From contig NZ_PUEJ01000017.1 of NCBI RefSeq assembly GCF_002982075.1, positions 1-64,000 on the forward strand: a stretch of DNA of 64,000 nucleotides, in the 5' to 3' direction. Within the stretch, counting starts at the first letter, position 1. Each line of letters starts with the position of its first letter. A program made the position numbers and the translations under genes. This stretch comes from Labrys okinawensis (GTDB taxonomy: Bacteria; Pseudomonadota; Alphaproteobacteria; Rhizobiales; Labraceae). The notes beneath the pieces are model-generated. The model saw only the letters and a program-made list of their open reading frames with translations, was not told the origin of the DNA and did not search any database. Below are positions 31,558 through 40,327 of this stretch, one piece after another.

Positions 31558-32301
31558 TCACAACATCACGTCGCCGGAATTGGGCCCGAGCGTCTGGCCG
31601 ACGAAGAGGCTGGCGGCCGGGGAAGCGAGGAAGGCGACGGTCGCCGCCACTTCTTCCGGCTCGCCGAAGCGGCCGAGCGGCAGTTCCCTGGCCTTGCGGT
31701 CCTTCCAGCCATCCGAGAGAGCCTTCACCAGCGGCGTGTTGATCGGTCCCGGCGCGACGGCGTTGACCCTAACGCCGCGGCTCGACACCTCGCGGGCAAG
31801 CGATTTGGTCATGCCGATCACCGCGGCCTTGGCTCCGGAGTAATGGGCGAGTTCGATCCCGCCGATCTGGCCGAGCTGGGATGCGACATTGATGATGATG
31901 CCTGATCCCGCTTCCAGCATCGCCGGCAACACGGCCCGTATCATCAGGTAGGTGCCGCGCACATGCACGGCGAACATGCGATCGAAATCGCCGGGTTCGA
32001 GATGTTCGAACAGGCATTGATGGACATGGCCGGCATTGTTGACGAGTAGGTCCACCGGGCCGAGATGCGTTCTGGCCGCGGCGGCGATGGCTGCGACATC
32101 TGCTTCGCGGGAGACATCGCCGGCTGCTGCGACCGCCTTGCCGCCTCCCGCCTGGATGGCGTCCGCGAGGGCTTGCGCCCGCTCCAGTGCCAGATCATTG
32201 ACGAGCACGCCATAGCCGTCCGCCGCAAGCCGTTCGGCGATGGCCTTGCCGATACCCGAGCCGGCTCCGGTGACGATGGCTGTTTTCGGGCCGGGCATCA
32301 T
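31558..32301 (-). CDS. Short-chain dehydrogenase/reductase (second)
   Basis: A 247-residue SDR with TGAGSGIGKA, LLVNNAGHVH, INVASQLGQ (Ser replaced or shifted: the catalytic Ser position reads VASQ) and HYSGAKAA (Tyr-x3-Lys). It overlaps the start of the permease gene upstream by 4 nt, showing it belongs to the transporter operon. Substrate unknown; it shares about the usual SDR-level similarity with the neighbour at 30771 and is not an obvious recent duplicate. Confidence 0.92.
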   Translation of the reverse strand: MMPGPKTAIVTGAGSGIGKAIAERLAADGYGVLVNDLALERAQALADAIQAGGGKAVAAAGDVSREADVAAIAAAARTHLGPVDLLVNNAGHVHQCLFEHLEPGDFDRMFAVHVRGTYLMIRAVLPAMLEAGSGIIINVASQLGQIGGIELAHYSGAKAAVIGMTKSLAREVSSRGVRVNAVAPGPINTPLVKALSDGWKDRKARELPLGRFGEPEEVAATVAFLASPAASLFVGQTLGPNSGDVML

Positions 32302-33143
32302 GCCTCCTCCTGGATGGCGACGCGCCTGCCGCGACGGACCGACAGGCCCATCAGGATTGCGTAGACCGCGAGCAGGGCGAACGAGAACAGGGTGGTCAGA
32401 ACGCCGAACGCGAAGACATTCGGATGGATCTCGACAGAGAACGTGCCGTAGATCGCCAGCGGCAGAGTGAGGTCGCGCCCCGAGGCGAAGAGCGTGCGTG
32501 AGAACTCGTCATAGGAAAGGGTGAAGGCGAACAGCATCGCCGACAGGACGCCCGGAAAGATCAGCGGGAATGTCACTTTCCGGAATGTGCGGATCGGCGA
32601 GACGCCCAGGGACCAGGAGGCCTCCTCGACGCTTTGGTCGAAGCGGTTGAAGATCGCCAGCATGACGAGGAAGGCGAAGGGATAGGTATAGACGACGTGG
32701 AGAACGAAGGCCGTGCTCCACCAGTGCCGGTCGATGCCGAGGACATTGGCCGCCAGTGCCATGCCGAGGCCCACCAAGACGCCCGGCACCATCATGCCGA
32801 GGACGATCAGATAGAAAGCGATGCCCGAGCCCCGGAATTTCTTGCGGAAGGCCTGCGCGGACGTCACGCCCAGGACGGTCGAGACCACCATCGTCATGAT
32901 AGCGAGGATGATCGAGCGCCCCAGGCTCTCTTCGATCGGCAGCGGGGCGATGCGCGAGGGAGGCGTCAGGCCGAAGAGATGCTGGTACCAGTAGGTCGAC
33001 CATTCGATGATCGGGAATTGCGGCCCGCCCTCCGGCCCGGTCTGGAAGGACAGGATCGCCAGCACGACGAAGGGGCCGTAGAGAAACAGGAGGAACAGGG
33101 CCGTGTAGACGGCCAGGACCGGTTTGACGCCGCGTGCCTGCAT
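32298..33143 (-). CDS. ABC permease, PotC type
   Basis: A 281-residue inner-membrane permease with about six hydrophobic segments, beginning in VLAVYTALFLLFLYGPFVV. The cytoplasmic EAA loop reads EEASWSLGVSPIRTFRKV, the contact to the ATPase. It pairs with the PotB-type permease 3 nt upstream and overlaps the second SDR gene downstream. Confidence 0.93.
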   Translation of the reverse strand: MQARGVKPVLAVYTALFLLFLYGPFVVLAILSFQTGPEGGPQFPIIEWSTYWYQHLFGLTPPSRIAPLPIEESLGRSIILAIMTMVVSTVLGVTSAQAFRKKFRGSGIAFYLIVLGMMVPGVLVGLGMALAANVLGIDRHWWSTAFVLHVVYTYPFAFLVMLAIFNRFDQSVEEASWSLGVSPIRTFRKVTFPLIFPGVLSAMLFAFTLSYDEFSRTLFASGRDLTLPLAIYGTFSVEIHPNVFAFGVLTTLFSFALLAVYAILMGLSVRRGRRVAIQEEA

Positions 33144-33146
33144 GGC

Positions 33147-34088
33147 TCAGAGCTCCTTCCTGAGATCGACGACGCGCAGCAGGGCGGCGACCACCGCCCC
33201 CATGACGATCGTCAGGACGACGCCGACCACCGCGGCGAAGGCCCATTTGAGCGAGCCGACCTGGGTGACGATGATGTTGCCGAGCAGGTTGACCTTGCGT
33301 CCGGACAAGGCGGCGGAGGTGGCGAATTCGCCCAGCACCATCACCGAAACGAAGATCGAGCCGACGACCACGCCGGGCATCGACAGGGGCAGGATGATGG
33401 TGCGGAAGATACGCCAGAAGCCGGCGCCGAGATCCCGCGCCGCCTCGATGACGTTCGGGTCGATCCGGCCGAGCATGAAGGCGATCGGGCCGACCATGAA
33501 GACGCAGTAGATCTGCGTCATGCCGATCACAACCGAGAGGTCGGAGAAGAGCAGGGCCTCGATCGGCTGGGTGATGATGCCGGCCTTGAGCAGGATCAGG
33601 TTGATGGCGCCTTCCTTGCCCAGCATCGGGCGCCAGGCAAGGACGCGGATCAGGAACGAGGTCCAGAACGGGATGACGCACAGCACCAGGAGCGTGGTCT
33701 GCAGCGCCTTGTTGCGCACGAAGAGGCCCACGAAAAGGGCCGTGGGATAGCCGACCACGAGGGTCGCGGCCAGCACCGTCAGCCAGATGCGGATCGTGGT
33801 CCAGAGGGCCTGGAGATAGGTATCGCTCGTGAAGAAGCTGACCCAGCTCCTAGTGGTGAGGATGGGCTCGATCTTGAACGTGGTCTGCGTCCAGAACGAG
33901 ACATAGACCATCATCAGGATGGGGACGAGCAGGAAGAGCACCATCCATGCCACGCCCGGGGCCAGCAGCCATAGTATCTTGTTGCGGGACCTGGGCGGCG
34001 ATGCAGCCTGCGGCGCCGCCGCTTCGCTGCCGGGAGGCGTCGTCATCCAGTCGGTCTCCGTTCCGGGGCGGGGGTCAGCAAGAGACAT
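33147..34088 (-). CDS. ABC permease, PotB type
   Basis: A 313-residue permease with a ~35-residue polar N-terminus rich in Pro and Ala, then six membrane segments, the first ILWLLAPGVAWMVLFLLVPI. The EAA loop is EAARDLGAGFWRIFRTIILP. It lies 9 nt after the ATPase gene at 34098 and 3 nt before the PotC-type gene. Confidence 0.93.
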   Translation of the reverse strand: MSLADPRPGTETDWMTTPPGSEAAAPQAASPPRSRNKILWLLAPGVAWMVLFLLVPILMMVYVSFWTQTTFKIEPILTTRSWVSFFTSDTYLQALWTTIRIWLTVLAATLVVGYPTALFVGLFVRNKALQTTLLVLCVIPFWTSFLIRVLAWRPMLGKEGAINLILLKAGIITQPIEALLFSDLSVVIGMTQIYCVFMVGPIAFMLGRIDPNVIEAARDLGAGFWRIFRTIILPLSMPGVVVGSIFVSVMVLGEFATSAALSGRKVNLLGNIIVTQVGSLKWAFAAVVGVVLTIVMGAVVAALLRVVDLRKEL

Positions 34089-34097
34089 GGCCGGTGC

Positions 34098-35174
34098 TCA
34101 CGCAAAGAGGAGCGCAAGGTCGCGCTTCCAGACGAGGCCGTAGCGTTCCTGCGGCGCGTACGCGGCGGGAGGGCGATGGCTGAGATGTGTCTCCACCTCC
34201 ACCACCTGGCCGCTATCGAGTGCGAAGAAGGAATTCACCGCCGCGCCGCTATATTCGCTGGCGATGAAGGCGCCTTCGACGCCCACTTCGTCCGTCGCCA
34301 GGGCCGAAGAGATCGGGCGCACCTGAATGCGGTCATAGCGGACGGCGTAGGCGGTTTTCCCGCCGGTGAGGCGTGGGCTTCCGGCAGTCGGGAACCTGCC
34401 CGCCGGCCCGACAAAGTCCGCGCCCGAGAGCGTTCCCTCGAACAGATTGTAGCAGTTGAGGAAGCGCGCGACGGAAGGCGCGGCAGGGCGGTTATAGATG
34501 GTGTCGGCATCCGCCGACTGGGCGATGCGGCCCCGGTCGAGCACCAGCACGATATCGCCCATGGCCAGTGCTTCGGATTCACTGCCGGTGACATGAAGGA
34601 AGGTGACGCCGAGGCGTTCGCGAATGCTCCTGAGCTCCGCCCGCATCCGGGCCCGCAGATTGGCATCGAGCGCTCCGAGCGGTTCGTCGAGCAGCACGAG
34701 GCGCGGTTCGGTTACGAGTGTGCGAGCCAGCGCTACGCGTTGACGCTGGCCACCCGAGATCTGGGCGACGCCGCGGTCCTCCAGGCCGGCCAGACCGACC
34801 AGCTCGATCATTTCGCCGACCCTCCGGCGAATGGCGGCGCGATCCGTCAGCGCGCCGACTTCACGGTTTTCAAGGCCATAGGCGATGTTCCTGGCAACGG
34901 AGAGATGGGGGAACAGGGCAAAGTTCTGGAAGACGAAGCCGATGCCGCGCCGATGCGCCTGGACATTGTCGATGGGACGGCCGCCGAGCGCGACGCTACC
35001 TTGGTCGGGATCTTCAAATCCCGCGATCACGCGCAGAAGCGTGGTCTTGCCCGAACCGCTGGGCCCGAGAAGCGAGACATAGGCATTGTCGGGGATCGTG
35101 AGATCGATAACGTCCAGGGCATGCAGGTCGCCATAGGACTTCCTGATGCCGGATAAACGAAGCACATCTGCCAA
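34098..35174 (-). CDS. ABC transporter ATPase, PotA type (first gene of the operon)
   Basis: A 358-residue ATPase: Walker A GPSGSGKTT, Q-loop FQNFALFPH, signature ISGGQRQR, Walker B LVLLDEPLGALD, then a TOBE-like C-terminus. The best start is TTG at 35174, which has GGGAGG 5 nt upstream; the longer open frame starting at ATG 35300 runs through the palindrome and promoter region and its translation does not look like the family. A perfect 18-bp palindrome is 40 nt upstream. It is the first gene of an eleven-gene operon running to 24517. Confidence 0.88.
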   Translation of the reverse strand: MADVLRLSGIRKSYGDLHALDVIDLTIPDNAYVSLLGPSGSGKTTLLRVIAGFEDPDQGSVALGGRPIDNVQAHRRGIGFVFQNFALFPHLSVARNIAYGLENREVGALTDRAAIRRRVGEMIELVGLAGLEDRGVAQISGGQRQRVALARTLVTEPRLVLLDEPLGALDANLRARMRAELRSIRERLGVTFLHVTGSESEALAMGDIVLVLDRGRIAQSADADTIYNRPAAPSVARFLNCYNLFEGTLSGADFVGPAGRFPTAGSPRLTGGKTAYAVRYDRIQVRPISSALATDEVGVEGAFIASEYSGAAVNSFFALDSGQVVEVETHLSHRPPAAYAPQERYGLVWKRDLALLFA

Positions 35175-35772
35175 ACGAGCCTCCCGGGTCGTATTAGGCC
35201 ACGCAGGTGCCGAGCTATTCCTAGGAATAGCGTGATTCACCAGTGACTTAATTTGATGTGATAAATATCGAGCGGCCGCAATACGGTCGCGTCCGATCAA
35301 ATATCGATCAACTTGCTTGATTCAGTTCGCCTCTGCATTGCTTCTGCGGCAATGAGTGCTTGGATCTTAGTTCAATCGATTTTTGTATGCAACAATCTTT
35401 TTTGTGCATCGCCCGCCCAAAATCTGAGCGGTCGCGCATTTTGGGTCCCCGACGGGGAGGTGGCGAGGTCTGCGCCAATTTTGTTGGAAACTGGCCATAT
35501 TCAACGAGGTTTCTTACGCTTTTCGATGATGCGTGATCGTTCGGCGGGAGTGGCGGAGGCTAAGGGCAGGACCGGGAGGCGGAAGAAATTGCGGCTTGGT
35601 GGTGTAGATTTGGCGGGAAATTTCGCTGGAAATGAATTCTCCGCAGCAAAAATTGAATTATGGTATGCAGAAATCATTTATCCGAGTGCGAGGACACACG
35701 GTGCCAAACGCGATAGACACGCAGTTCAGGCGGCGGTCAGCGATGACGCCCGCAAGGAGGTCCGTTTACGGC
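35175..35772. other. 598-nt regulatory gap with an 18-bp palindrome
   Basis: An AT-rich divergent gap. At 35214-35231 is GCTATTCCTAGGAATAGC, a perfect 18-bp palindrome, 40 nt upstream of the ATPase start. At about 35306-35320 ATCAA-N5-TTGAT forms a second inverted repeat. The open frame at 35313-35852 (+) in this gap has unlikely composition and overlaps the regulator gene, so I do not call it a gene. Confidence 0.65.
35214..35231. promoter_or_regulatory. Perfect 18-bp palindrome, candidate operator of the ABC operon
   Basis: GCTATTCCTAGGAATAGC reads the same on both strands. Its place at the promoter of the 11-gene operon and opposite the tandem-GntR regulator makes it the likely operator. 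Confidence 0.65.
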
Positions 35773-36783
35773 ATGCCATTGTCCAAGCCTCGCCAGACCG
35801 CCCAGCGGCGCTACGAAATTGTCGAAGACGTCTTGCGTGCCAATATCGCTGACGGGCTGCTGCCGCGGGGGCTGGTCTTGCTCGAGGGGCCTATCGCCGA
35901 GATCTTTCAGACATCGCGTGCCCCGGTGCAAAAGGCCCTGCTCCGCCTAGAGGCCGAACAACTCATCCACCGTTTCGATGGGCGCGGTTATCTCGTCGGG
36001 GCACCGGGACGGCGCGTCGCGCCCTTGCGCACCGATATCAAGACACTGGGTCTGATGGTGCCCGAGGCAATCGACGAAGCGCTGCAGAGCAGGTCGACCT
36101 GGGAACGCATTTACGATTCCATCGAGGCCGATGTCGCTGCCTGCGTCGTATTCGGACAATACCGCATCATCGAGACCGAGCTGGCGGATCACTTCCATGT
36201 CAGCCGCACCGTGGTGCGGGACGTGCTCGGACGCCTGCAGGAAAGGGGACTGGTGCATAAGAACCAGAGTTCCCACTGGATCGCCGGACCACTCACCGCA
36301 AAATCTATCAAGGATCGCTTTGCCCTGCGGCGCATCCTCGAACCTCCTGCCTTGGTGTCGGCCGCTCCTCGCATCGATCGGGCACGATTGACGGCCCTGC
36401 TTGAGAGCCTGTCCGAGGCCGAAAGAACCGTATCGGATGCCGATCTGGTCGAGGGGGAGGGGCTGGAGACAAAACTCGTCGAAACCTGCGTGATGGCCAC
36501 CCCGAACGAAAGGCTGCGCGACCTGATACGGGACAATCTGCTGCCGGTCGTGGCTTCGGAGCGGCTGCTGCGCCAATTCGGCCTGCCGCGCGACCGTATC
36601 GCCATTTCCGAATATCGCCTGATCGTCGAATTGCTGATGCGCGGGGCGATCGATGCCGCGGCTGCGATGTTCGACGCTCATCTGGAAGAAGCGAAAAACC
36701 GGAACATCGCGCAGATGAAGATCGTGGCGGTGATCCCGGCACCGCAGTCGATCGCGTCGTATTTGACCAGGATCGCAGAGTGA
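35773..36783 (+). CDS. Transcription regulator with two tandem GntR winged-helix domains
   Basis: A 336-residue regulator. The first GntR-type winged helix covers about residues 10-75 (IAEIFQTSRAPVQKALLRLEAE, ending GRGYLVG) and the second about 110-180 (ELADHFHVSRTVVRDVLGRLQE, ending QSSHWIAG). A FadR/FCD-type ligand domain follows (FALRRILEPPALV, DLIRDNLLP, HLEEAK). Two DNA-binding domains in one chain are uncommon; normal FCD regulators have one and about 230 aa. The start at 35773 follows AAGGAGG by 12 nt; ATG 35743 is an alternative. It is divergent from the ABC operon and probably controls it. Confidence 0.88.
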   Translation: MPLSKPRQTAQRRYEIVEDVLRANIADGLLPRGLVLLEGPIAEIFQTSRAPVQKALLRLEAEQLIHRFDGRGYLVGAPGRRVAPLRTDIKTLGLMVPEAIDEALQSRSTWERIYDSIEADVAACVVFGQYRIIETELADHFHVSRTVVRDVLGRLQERGLVHKNQSSHWIAGPLTAKSIKDRFALRRILEPPALVSAAPRIDRARLTALLESLSEAERTVSDADLVEGEGLETKLVETCVMATPNERLRDLIRDNLLPVVASERLLRQFGLPRDRIAISEYRLIVELLMRGAIDAAAAMFDAHLEEAKNRNIAQMKIVAVIPAPQSIASYLTRIAE

Positions 36784-36949
36784 GTGTCTCCTCGGCTGCC
36801 CGCCGACTTCTCCAAACGCGCAGAAATCGGGGCTAAGCAACCAAGCTTTATCGGCGAGGGGGGAGCGGTGCCCTCCGGGAAAGGACGGTCCTTGCCCGTT
36901 GGCTCATCATAGCGATGCCGCCGGTTGGGGCGATAACGGATTTAGGCGA

Positions 36950-38050
36950 TTAATTCGCCATTTGCGGATCATTGCGACCATATTCCAACTGAAGCGCGAC
37001 AAGATCTGCCGTGGCATTGCCATAGCGGCTCGCGATTGCGGTCAAAGCCTCATCGAGAGCTTGCGTCGGCCTTGTGCGAGGAAGAGACAATTGGGGATGC
37101 TTGTTCGCGGGAGCCGCGTCTGGCAACAAGATGAGGCCATGACGTGATCGGATGAGGCCCTTGGATGGACCGATTATCGCCTGAGAGCGATAAGTCCTCG
37201 ACCAGGCATCTGCGGTGAGAGCCAGCGCAATTTCATCAAAGCCGTTCGTTGCCGGAATGGACAGCATTTCATGCCGCCAGGGCGAAAGTGCGTTTTTGGT
37301 GACCGTCCACACGTGTCCTGCCGTGAGGCGGAATCGGCTTGTGTCGTGTGTTGGTTTCCAGGCGTGGCCTCCGATCGTGGCCGCTGCACTTTCGGCCCTG
37401 GCACGTCCGGCCAGCGCCTCGATCAGTGCAAGGCTTGCCGGAATGGAGGCGCTCACACCAGTGGTGGTCATGACATTGCGGTCGACGACATAGCGCCTGT
37501 CTCGAACCCATACTATCCGGGGAAATGTCCGCGCGATCTTGGCCAATGCGTACCAGTGGGTCGTTGCAGCCCGGCCGTCGAGAACGCCGGCCCGAGCGGC
37601 AACCCATGCGCCTTCGCAGATGGAGGCGATGAAGGCGTGCCTGTGTGCTTGCTCGCGCACCCAGTTGATGACGCTTTCGTTCTTGTCGTCATGCAGCGCC
37701 GGCACGATCACAATATCCGCGCCGTCGGGGTGAAGCGCATCGAATGCACGCATGGTCATGTCCGGTTGGATTGTGAGTGCGGGCATCAGGGTGACTGGAC
37801 CGGGATGCGTCGAAACGATGACGACATCAGCGACATCGGCTTCCTTCAGCACGCCATAGGGAACCATGAGATCGGTCGTTTCGGTGCCGGCATTGTCGGC
37901 CACGATCGCGATGAGCGGGCGAGGGCGCCCGGGCTTGGCAGGCGGCAATCGAAAAGCGCCCATTTCGGCAGCCGGTGTTTTGTCGGCATGAAATGAGATC
38001 GGCACAACCATGAAGAGGAAGAAAAGGGCTTTAAGAAGAAGGCGGTGCAT
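36950..38050 (-). CDS. Exported DJ-1/PfpI-fold protein with a C-terminal extension
   Basis: A 366-residue protein. Residues ~1-25 are a hydrophobic signal or anchor (LLLKALFFLFMVVPISF). Residues ~45-220 are a DJ-1/PfpI domain with the nucleophile-elbow Cys145 (ASICEGAW). A further ~145 residues form a second domain I cannot assign. DJ-1 proteins are glyoxalases, hydrolases, chaperones or ligand-binding domains. It is divergent from a GlxA-type regulator whose own sensor domain has the same fold, so both may recognise one ligand, outside and inside. The start at 38050 was chosen because the longer frame adds residues before the signal. Confidence 0.82.
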   Translation of the reverse strand: MHRLLLKALFFLFMVVPISFHADKTPAAEMGAFRLPPAKPGRPRPLIAIVADNAGTETTDLMVPYGVLKEADVADVVIVSTHPGPVTLMPALTIQPDMTMRAFDALHPDGADIVIVPALHDDKNESVINWVREQAHRHAFIASICEGAWVAARAGVLDGRAATTHWYALAKIARTFPRIVWVRDRRYVVDRNVMTTTGVSASIPASLALIEALAGRARAESAAATIGGHAWKPTHDTSRFRLTAGHVWTVTKNALSPWRHEMLSIPATNGFDEIALALTADAWSRTYRSQAIIGPSKGLIRSRHGLILLPDAAPANKHPQLSLPRTRPTQALDEALTAIASRYGNATADLVALQLEYGRNDPQMAN

Positions 38051-38137
38051 CAGGCTATCTCGGGTTGAAGCAGGCACCGCCAAAGTAGGTGCTGAAACAC
38101 CCTGGCGAAAACGTCAAAAATATCGCATTTTACGCCA

Positions 38138-39133
38138 ATGCAGGATCGATCTCGAAAACCAAGGCTCATCGCCGTGATTGGCTATGACGGTGTACAGGCC
38201 CTGGATGTGGTCGGGCCGATGGAGGTTTTCGCGATGGCGAACCTCTATAAGGCCGGGCATGTGGCGCCTTACGAACTCGTTCTCTCGTCGCCGGCAGGCG
38301 GATCGATGACTTGCAGTTCGGCCGGAGGGATTTGCCTCGGCAATGCCGTCGCACTCGACGATCTGCCGGATGACATCGATACGATCATCGTTGCCGGAGG
38401 CAGCGAAGACGGATTGCGAAAAGTCATCTTCCAGACCGGGCTGATCGAGTGGTTGAGGGCGCGCGCCGGCCGAACCCGCAGGCTTGCCAGCGTGTGCACG
38501 GGCGCTTTCGTTCTCGCTGCAGGGGGCTTCCTCGATGGCAGGCGCGCGACGACGCACTGGAACTCGGTGGCTCTCCTCAAGCAATTACGCCCGCAGGTCG
38601 ATGTCGAGTCAGACGCGATCTTTGTGGCCGAACCGCCTATATATACCTCGGCCGGCATCACGGCCGGAATCGACTTGTGCCTCGCATTGGTGGAGGCCGA
38701 TTGCGGTGCGCAGACGGCCCTGTCCGTATCCCGGCAAATGGTACTTTTCATGCGCAGGCCGGGAGGCCAGTCCCAGTTCAGCTCGGGGTTGGCAACCCAG
38801 GCCATGGCAACGCCGCGCCTGCGCAACCTGGTCAACGAAATCATAGAAGACCCCATCGGCGATCTGTCGGGACCTGCTCTTGCGATACGTGCGGGTATGA
38901 GTGAGCGAACCTTTTCGCGATCGTTCCATAAGGAGACAGGCACGACACCTGCGCAATTTGTCGAGGTTGCCCGGATCGAACGCGCAAAGACGCTGCTGGA
39001 GACGTCGGACTGGCCCTTGGCTCGTGTTGCCGAACGCGCGGGTTTTGGAAGCCTCCACGCGTTGCATAGGGCATTCCAGAAGCGGCTCGGCATTACGCCG
39101 GGTTTCTATCGTGATCGCTTCAGAACGGGGTAA
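38138..39133 (+). CDS. GlxA-family AraC regulator with a DJ-1/PfpI sensor domain
   Basis: A 331-residue regulator. Residues ~10-190 form a class I glutamine-amidotransferase-like (DJ-1/PfpI) domain with elbow Cys120 (ASVCTGAF); ~225-325 form a double AraC helix-turn-helix (LAIRAGMSERTFSRSFHKETGTTPAQF and ARVAERAGFGSLHALHRAFQKRLG). It matches GlxA/FtrA-type regulators in length. It shares an 87-nt gap with the exported DJ-1 gene. No ribosome site is obvious before the ATG. Confidence 0.92.
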   Translation: MQDRSRKPRLIAVIGYDGVQALDVVGPMEVFAMANLYKAGHVAPYELVLSSPAGGSMTCSSAGGICLGNAVALDDLPDDIDTIIVAGGSEDGLRKVIFQTGLIEWLRARAGRTRRLASVCTGAFVLAAGGFLDGRRATTHWNSVALLKQLRPQVDVESDAIFVAEPPIYTSAGITAGIDLCLALVEADCGAQTALSVSRQMVLFMRRPGGQSQFSSGLATQAMATPRLRNLVNEIIEDPIGDLSGPALAIRAGMSERTFSRSFHKETGTTPAQFVEVARIERAKTLLETSDWPLARVAERAGFGSLHALHRAFQKRLGITPGFYRDRFRTG

Positions 39134-39229
39134 GGCAGTATTATTCGGACCTCGGTGTTCCTCCATCGCCGTGGAAGTTCGCTCGCAGGCTCGCCGATGT
39201 GCGCTCGCCTGAAAATTTGCAGCGCGATC

Positions 39230-40324
39230 TTATTTCGGGAATTGCCAGCGCTGACCGGTCGCCGGATCGAACAGGCCGATCCCCGCGAGATCGACGGAGA
39301 GCGAAATCTGTTCGCCGAGGGTTGGGCTTTCCCGCGCTCCGAGCCGGGCTGTCAGCTTCTTGCCTCCGACGTCCACGATCACCATCGTGTCCGGTCCGGT
39401 CGGTTCGACGACGTCGACCCTGCCCTTCAGTGTGGCGCCGGGGACGGAACCCGATGTCAGCGCCTCCGGCCGGATGCCGACAATGACCGATTGGCCGTCG
39501 AAACCGGTCTTCTCGGCATCTGCGACGAGGATATCCAGAACCTGGCCGTCGCACAGCCTGATCGTGGCCCTGCCGTTCTCGAGTGCGATCGTGGCCTCGA
39601 TGAAGTTCATCGAGGGCGAACCGATGAAACCAGCGACGAACATGTTCGCGGGCCGGTCATAGATCGTCCGCGGATCGGCGAGCTGCTGGATGACGCCGTC
39701 CTTCATGACTGCGACCAGCGTGCCCAGAGTCATCGCCTCGACCTGGTCGTGCGTAACATAGACGATTGTGGTGCCGAGCGTATTGTGGAGCCGCTTGATC
39801 TCGGTGCGCATCTCGACCCGCAATTGAGCGTCCAGGTTGGACAGCGGCTCGTCGAACAGGAATAATTCCGGGTTTCGCACGATGGCGCGCCCCATTGCCA
39901 CCCGCTGGCGCTGGCCGCCGGAAAGCTGGCCGGGCTTGCGGTCGAGCAGGTGCTTGACCTGCAGCAGGCTGGCCGCCTTGTCGATCGCCGCATTCCGCTC
40001 GGCTTGGCCGACGCCGCGCATTTCCAGGCCGAAGCCGATGTTGCGGCCGACCGACATGGTCGGGTAGAGCGCATAGGACTGGAACACCATGGCGATGTTA
40101 CGGTCCTTGGGGTAGACGTCGTTCATCCGTCTGCCGCCGATGACGATATCGCCGCCGGAGGCCGGCTCCAGCCCGGCGATGATCGAAAGCAGCGTGGACT
40201 TGCCGCAGCCGGAAGGCCCGAGCAACACCAGAAAGCCGCCATCGTCCAGCTCGATGTCGATGTTGTGCAGGACATCGACGCTGCCGAAACTCTTGCGGAT
40301 GCCTTGAAGCGACAGGTTTGCCAT
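39230..40324 (-). CDS. ABC sugar-importer ATPase, UgpC/MsmK type (module A)
   Basis: A 364-residue ATPase: Walker A GPSGCGKST (residues 36-44), Q-loop FQSYALYPT, signature LSGGQRQR, Walker B LFLFDEPLSNLD, then the regulatory TOBE/OB domain of the MalK-UgpC class (VGIRPEAL). It energises the module A permeases and might also serve other importers, since UgpC/MsmK-type ATPases are often shared. It is the last gene of module A, 3 nt after the permease gene. Confidence 0.94.
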   Translation of the reverse strand: MANLSLQGIRKSFGSVDVLHNIDIELDDGGFLVLLGPSGCGKSTLLSIIAGLEPASGGDIVIGGRRMNDVYPKDRNIAMVFQSYALYPTMSVGRNIGFGLEMRGVGQAERNAAIDKAASLLQVKHLLDRKPGQLSGGQRQRVAMGRAIVRNPELFLFDEPLSNLDAQLRVEMRTEIKRLHNTLGTTIVYVTHDQVEAMTLGTLVAVMKDGVIQQLADPRTIYDRPANMFVAGFIGSPSMNFIEATIALENGRATIRLCDGQVLDILVADAEKTGFDGQSVIVGIRPEALTSGSVPGATLKGRVDVVEPTGPDTMVIVDVGGKKLTARLGARESPTLGEQISLSVDLAGIGLFDPATGQRWQFPK

Positions 40325-40327
40325 TGA

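Noticed and set aside
35175..35300. ATG start at 35300 for the ABC ATPase
   Set aside because: The added 42 residues cross the 18-bp palindrome and do not resemble PotA N-termini; the TTG at 35174 has a good ribosome site.
35313..35852. Plus-strand frame of 179 residues upstream of the tandem-GntR gene
   Set aside because: It lies in an AT-rich regulatory gap, overlaps the regulator gene in another frame, and its translation resembles no protein family.
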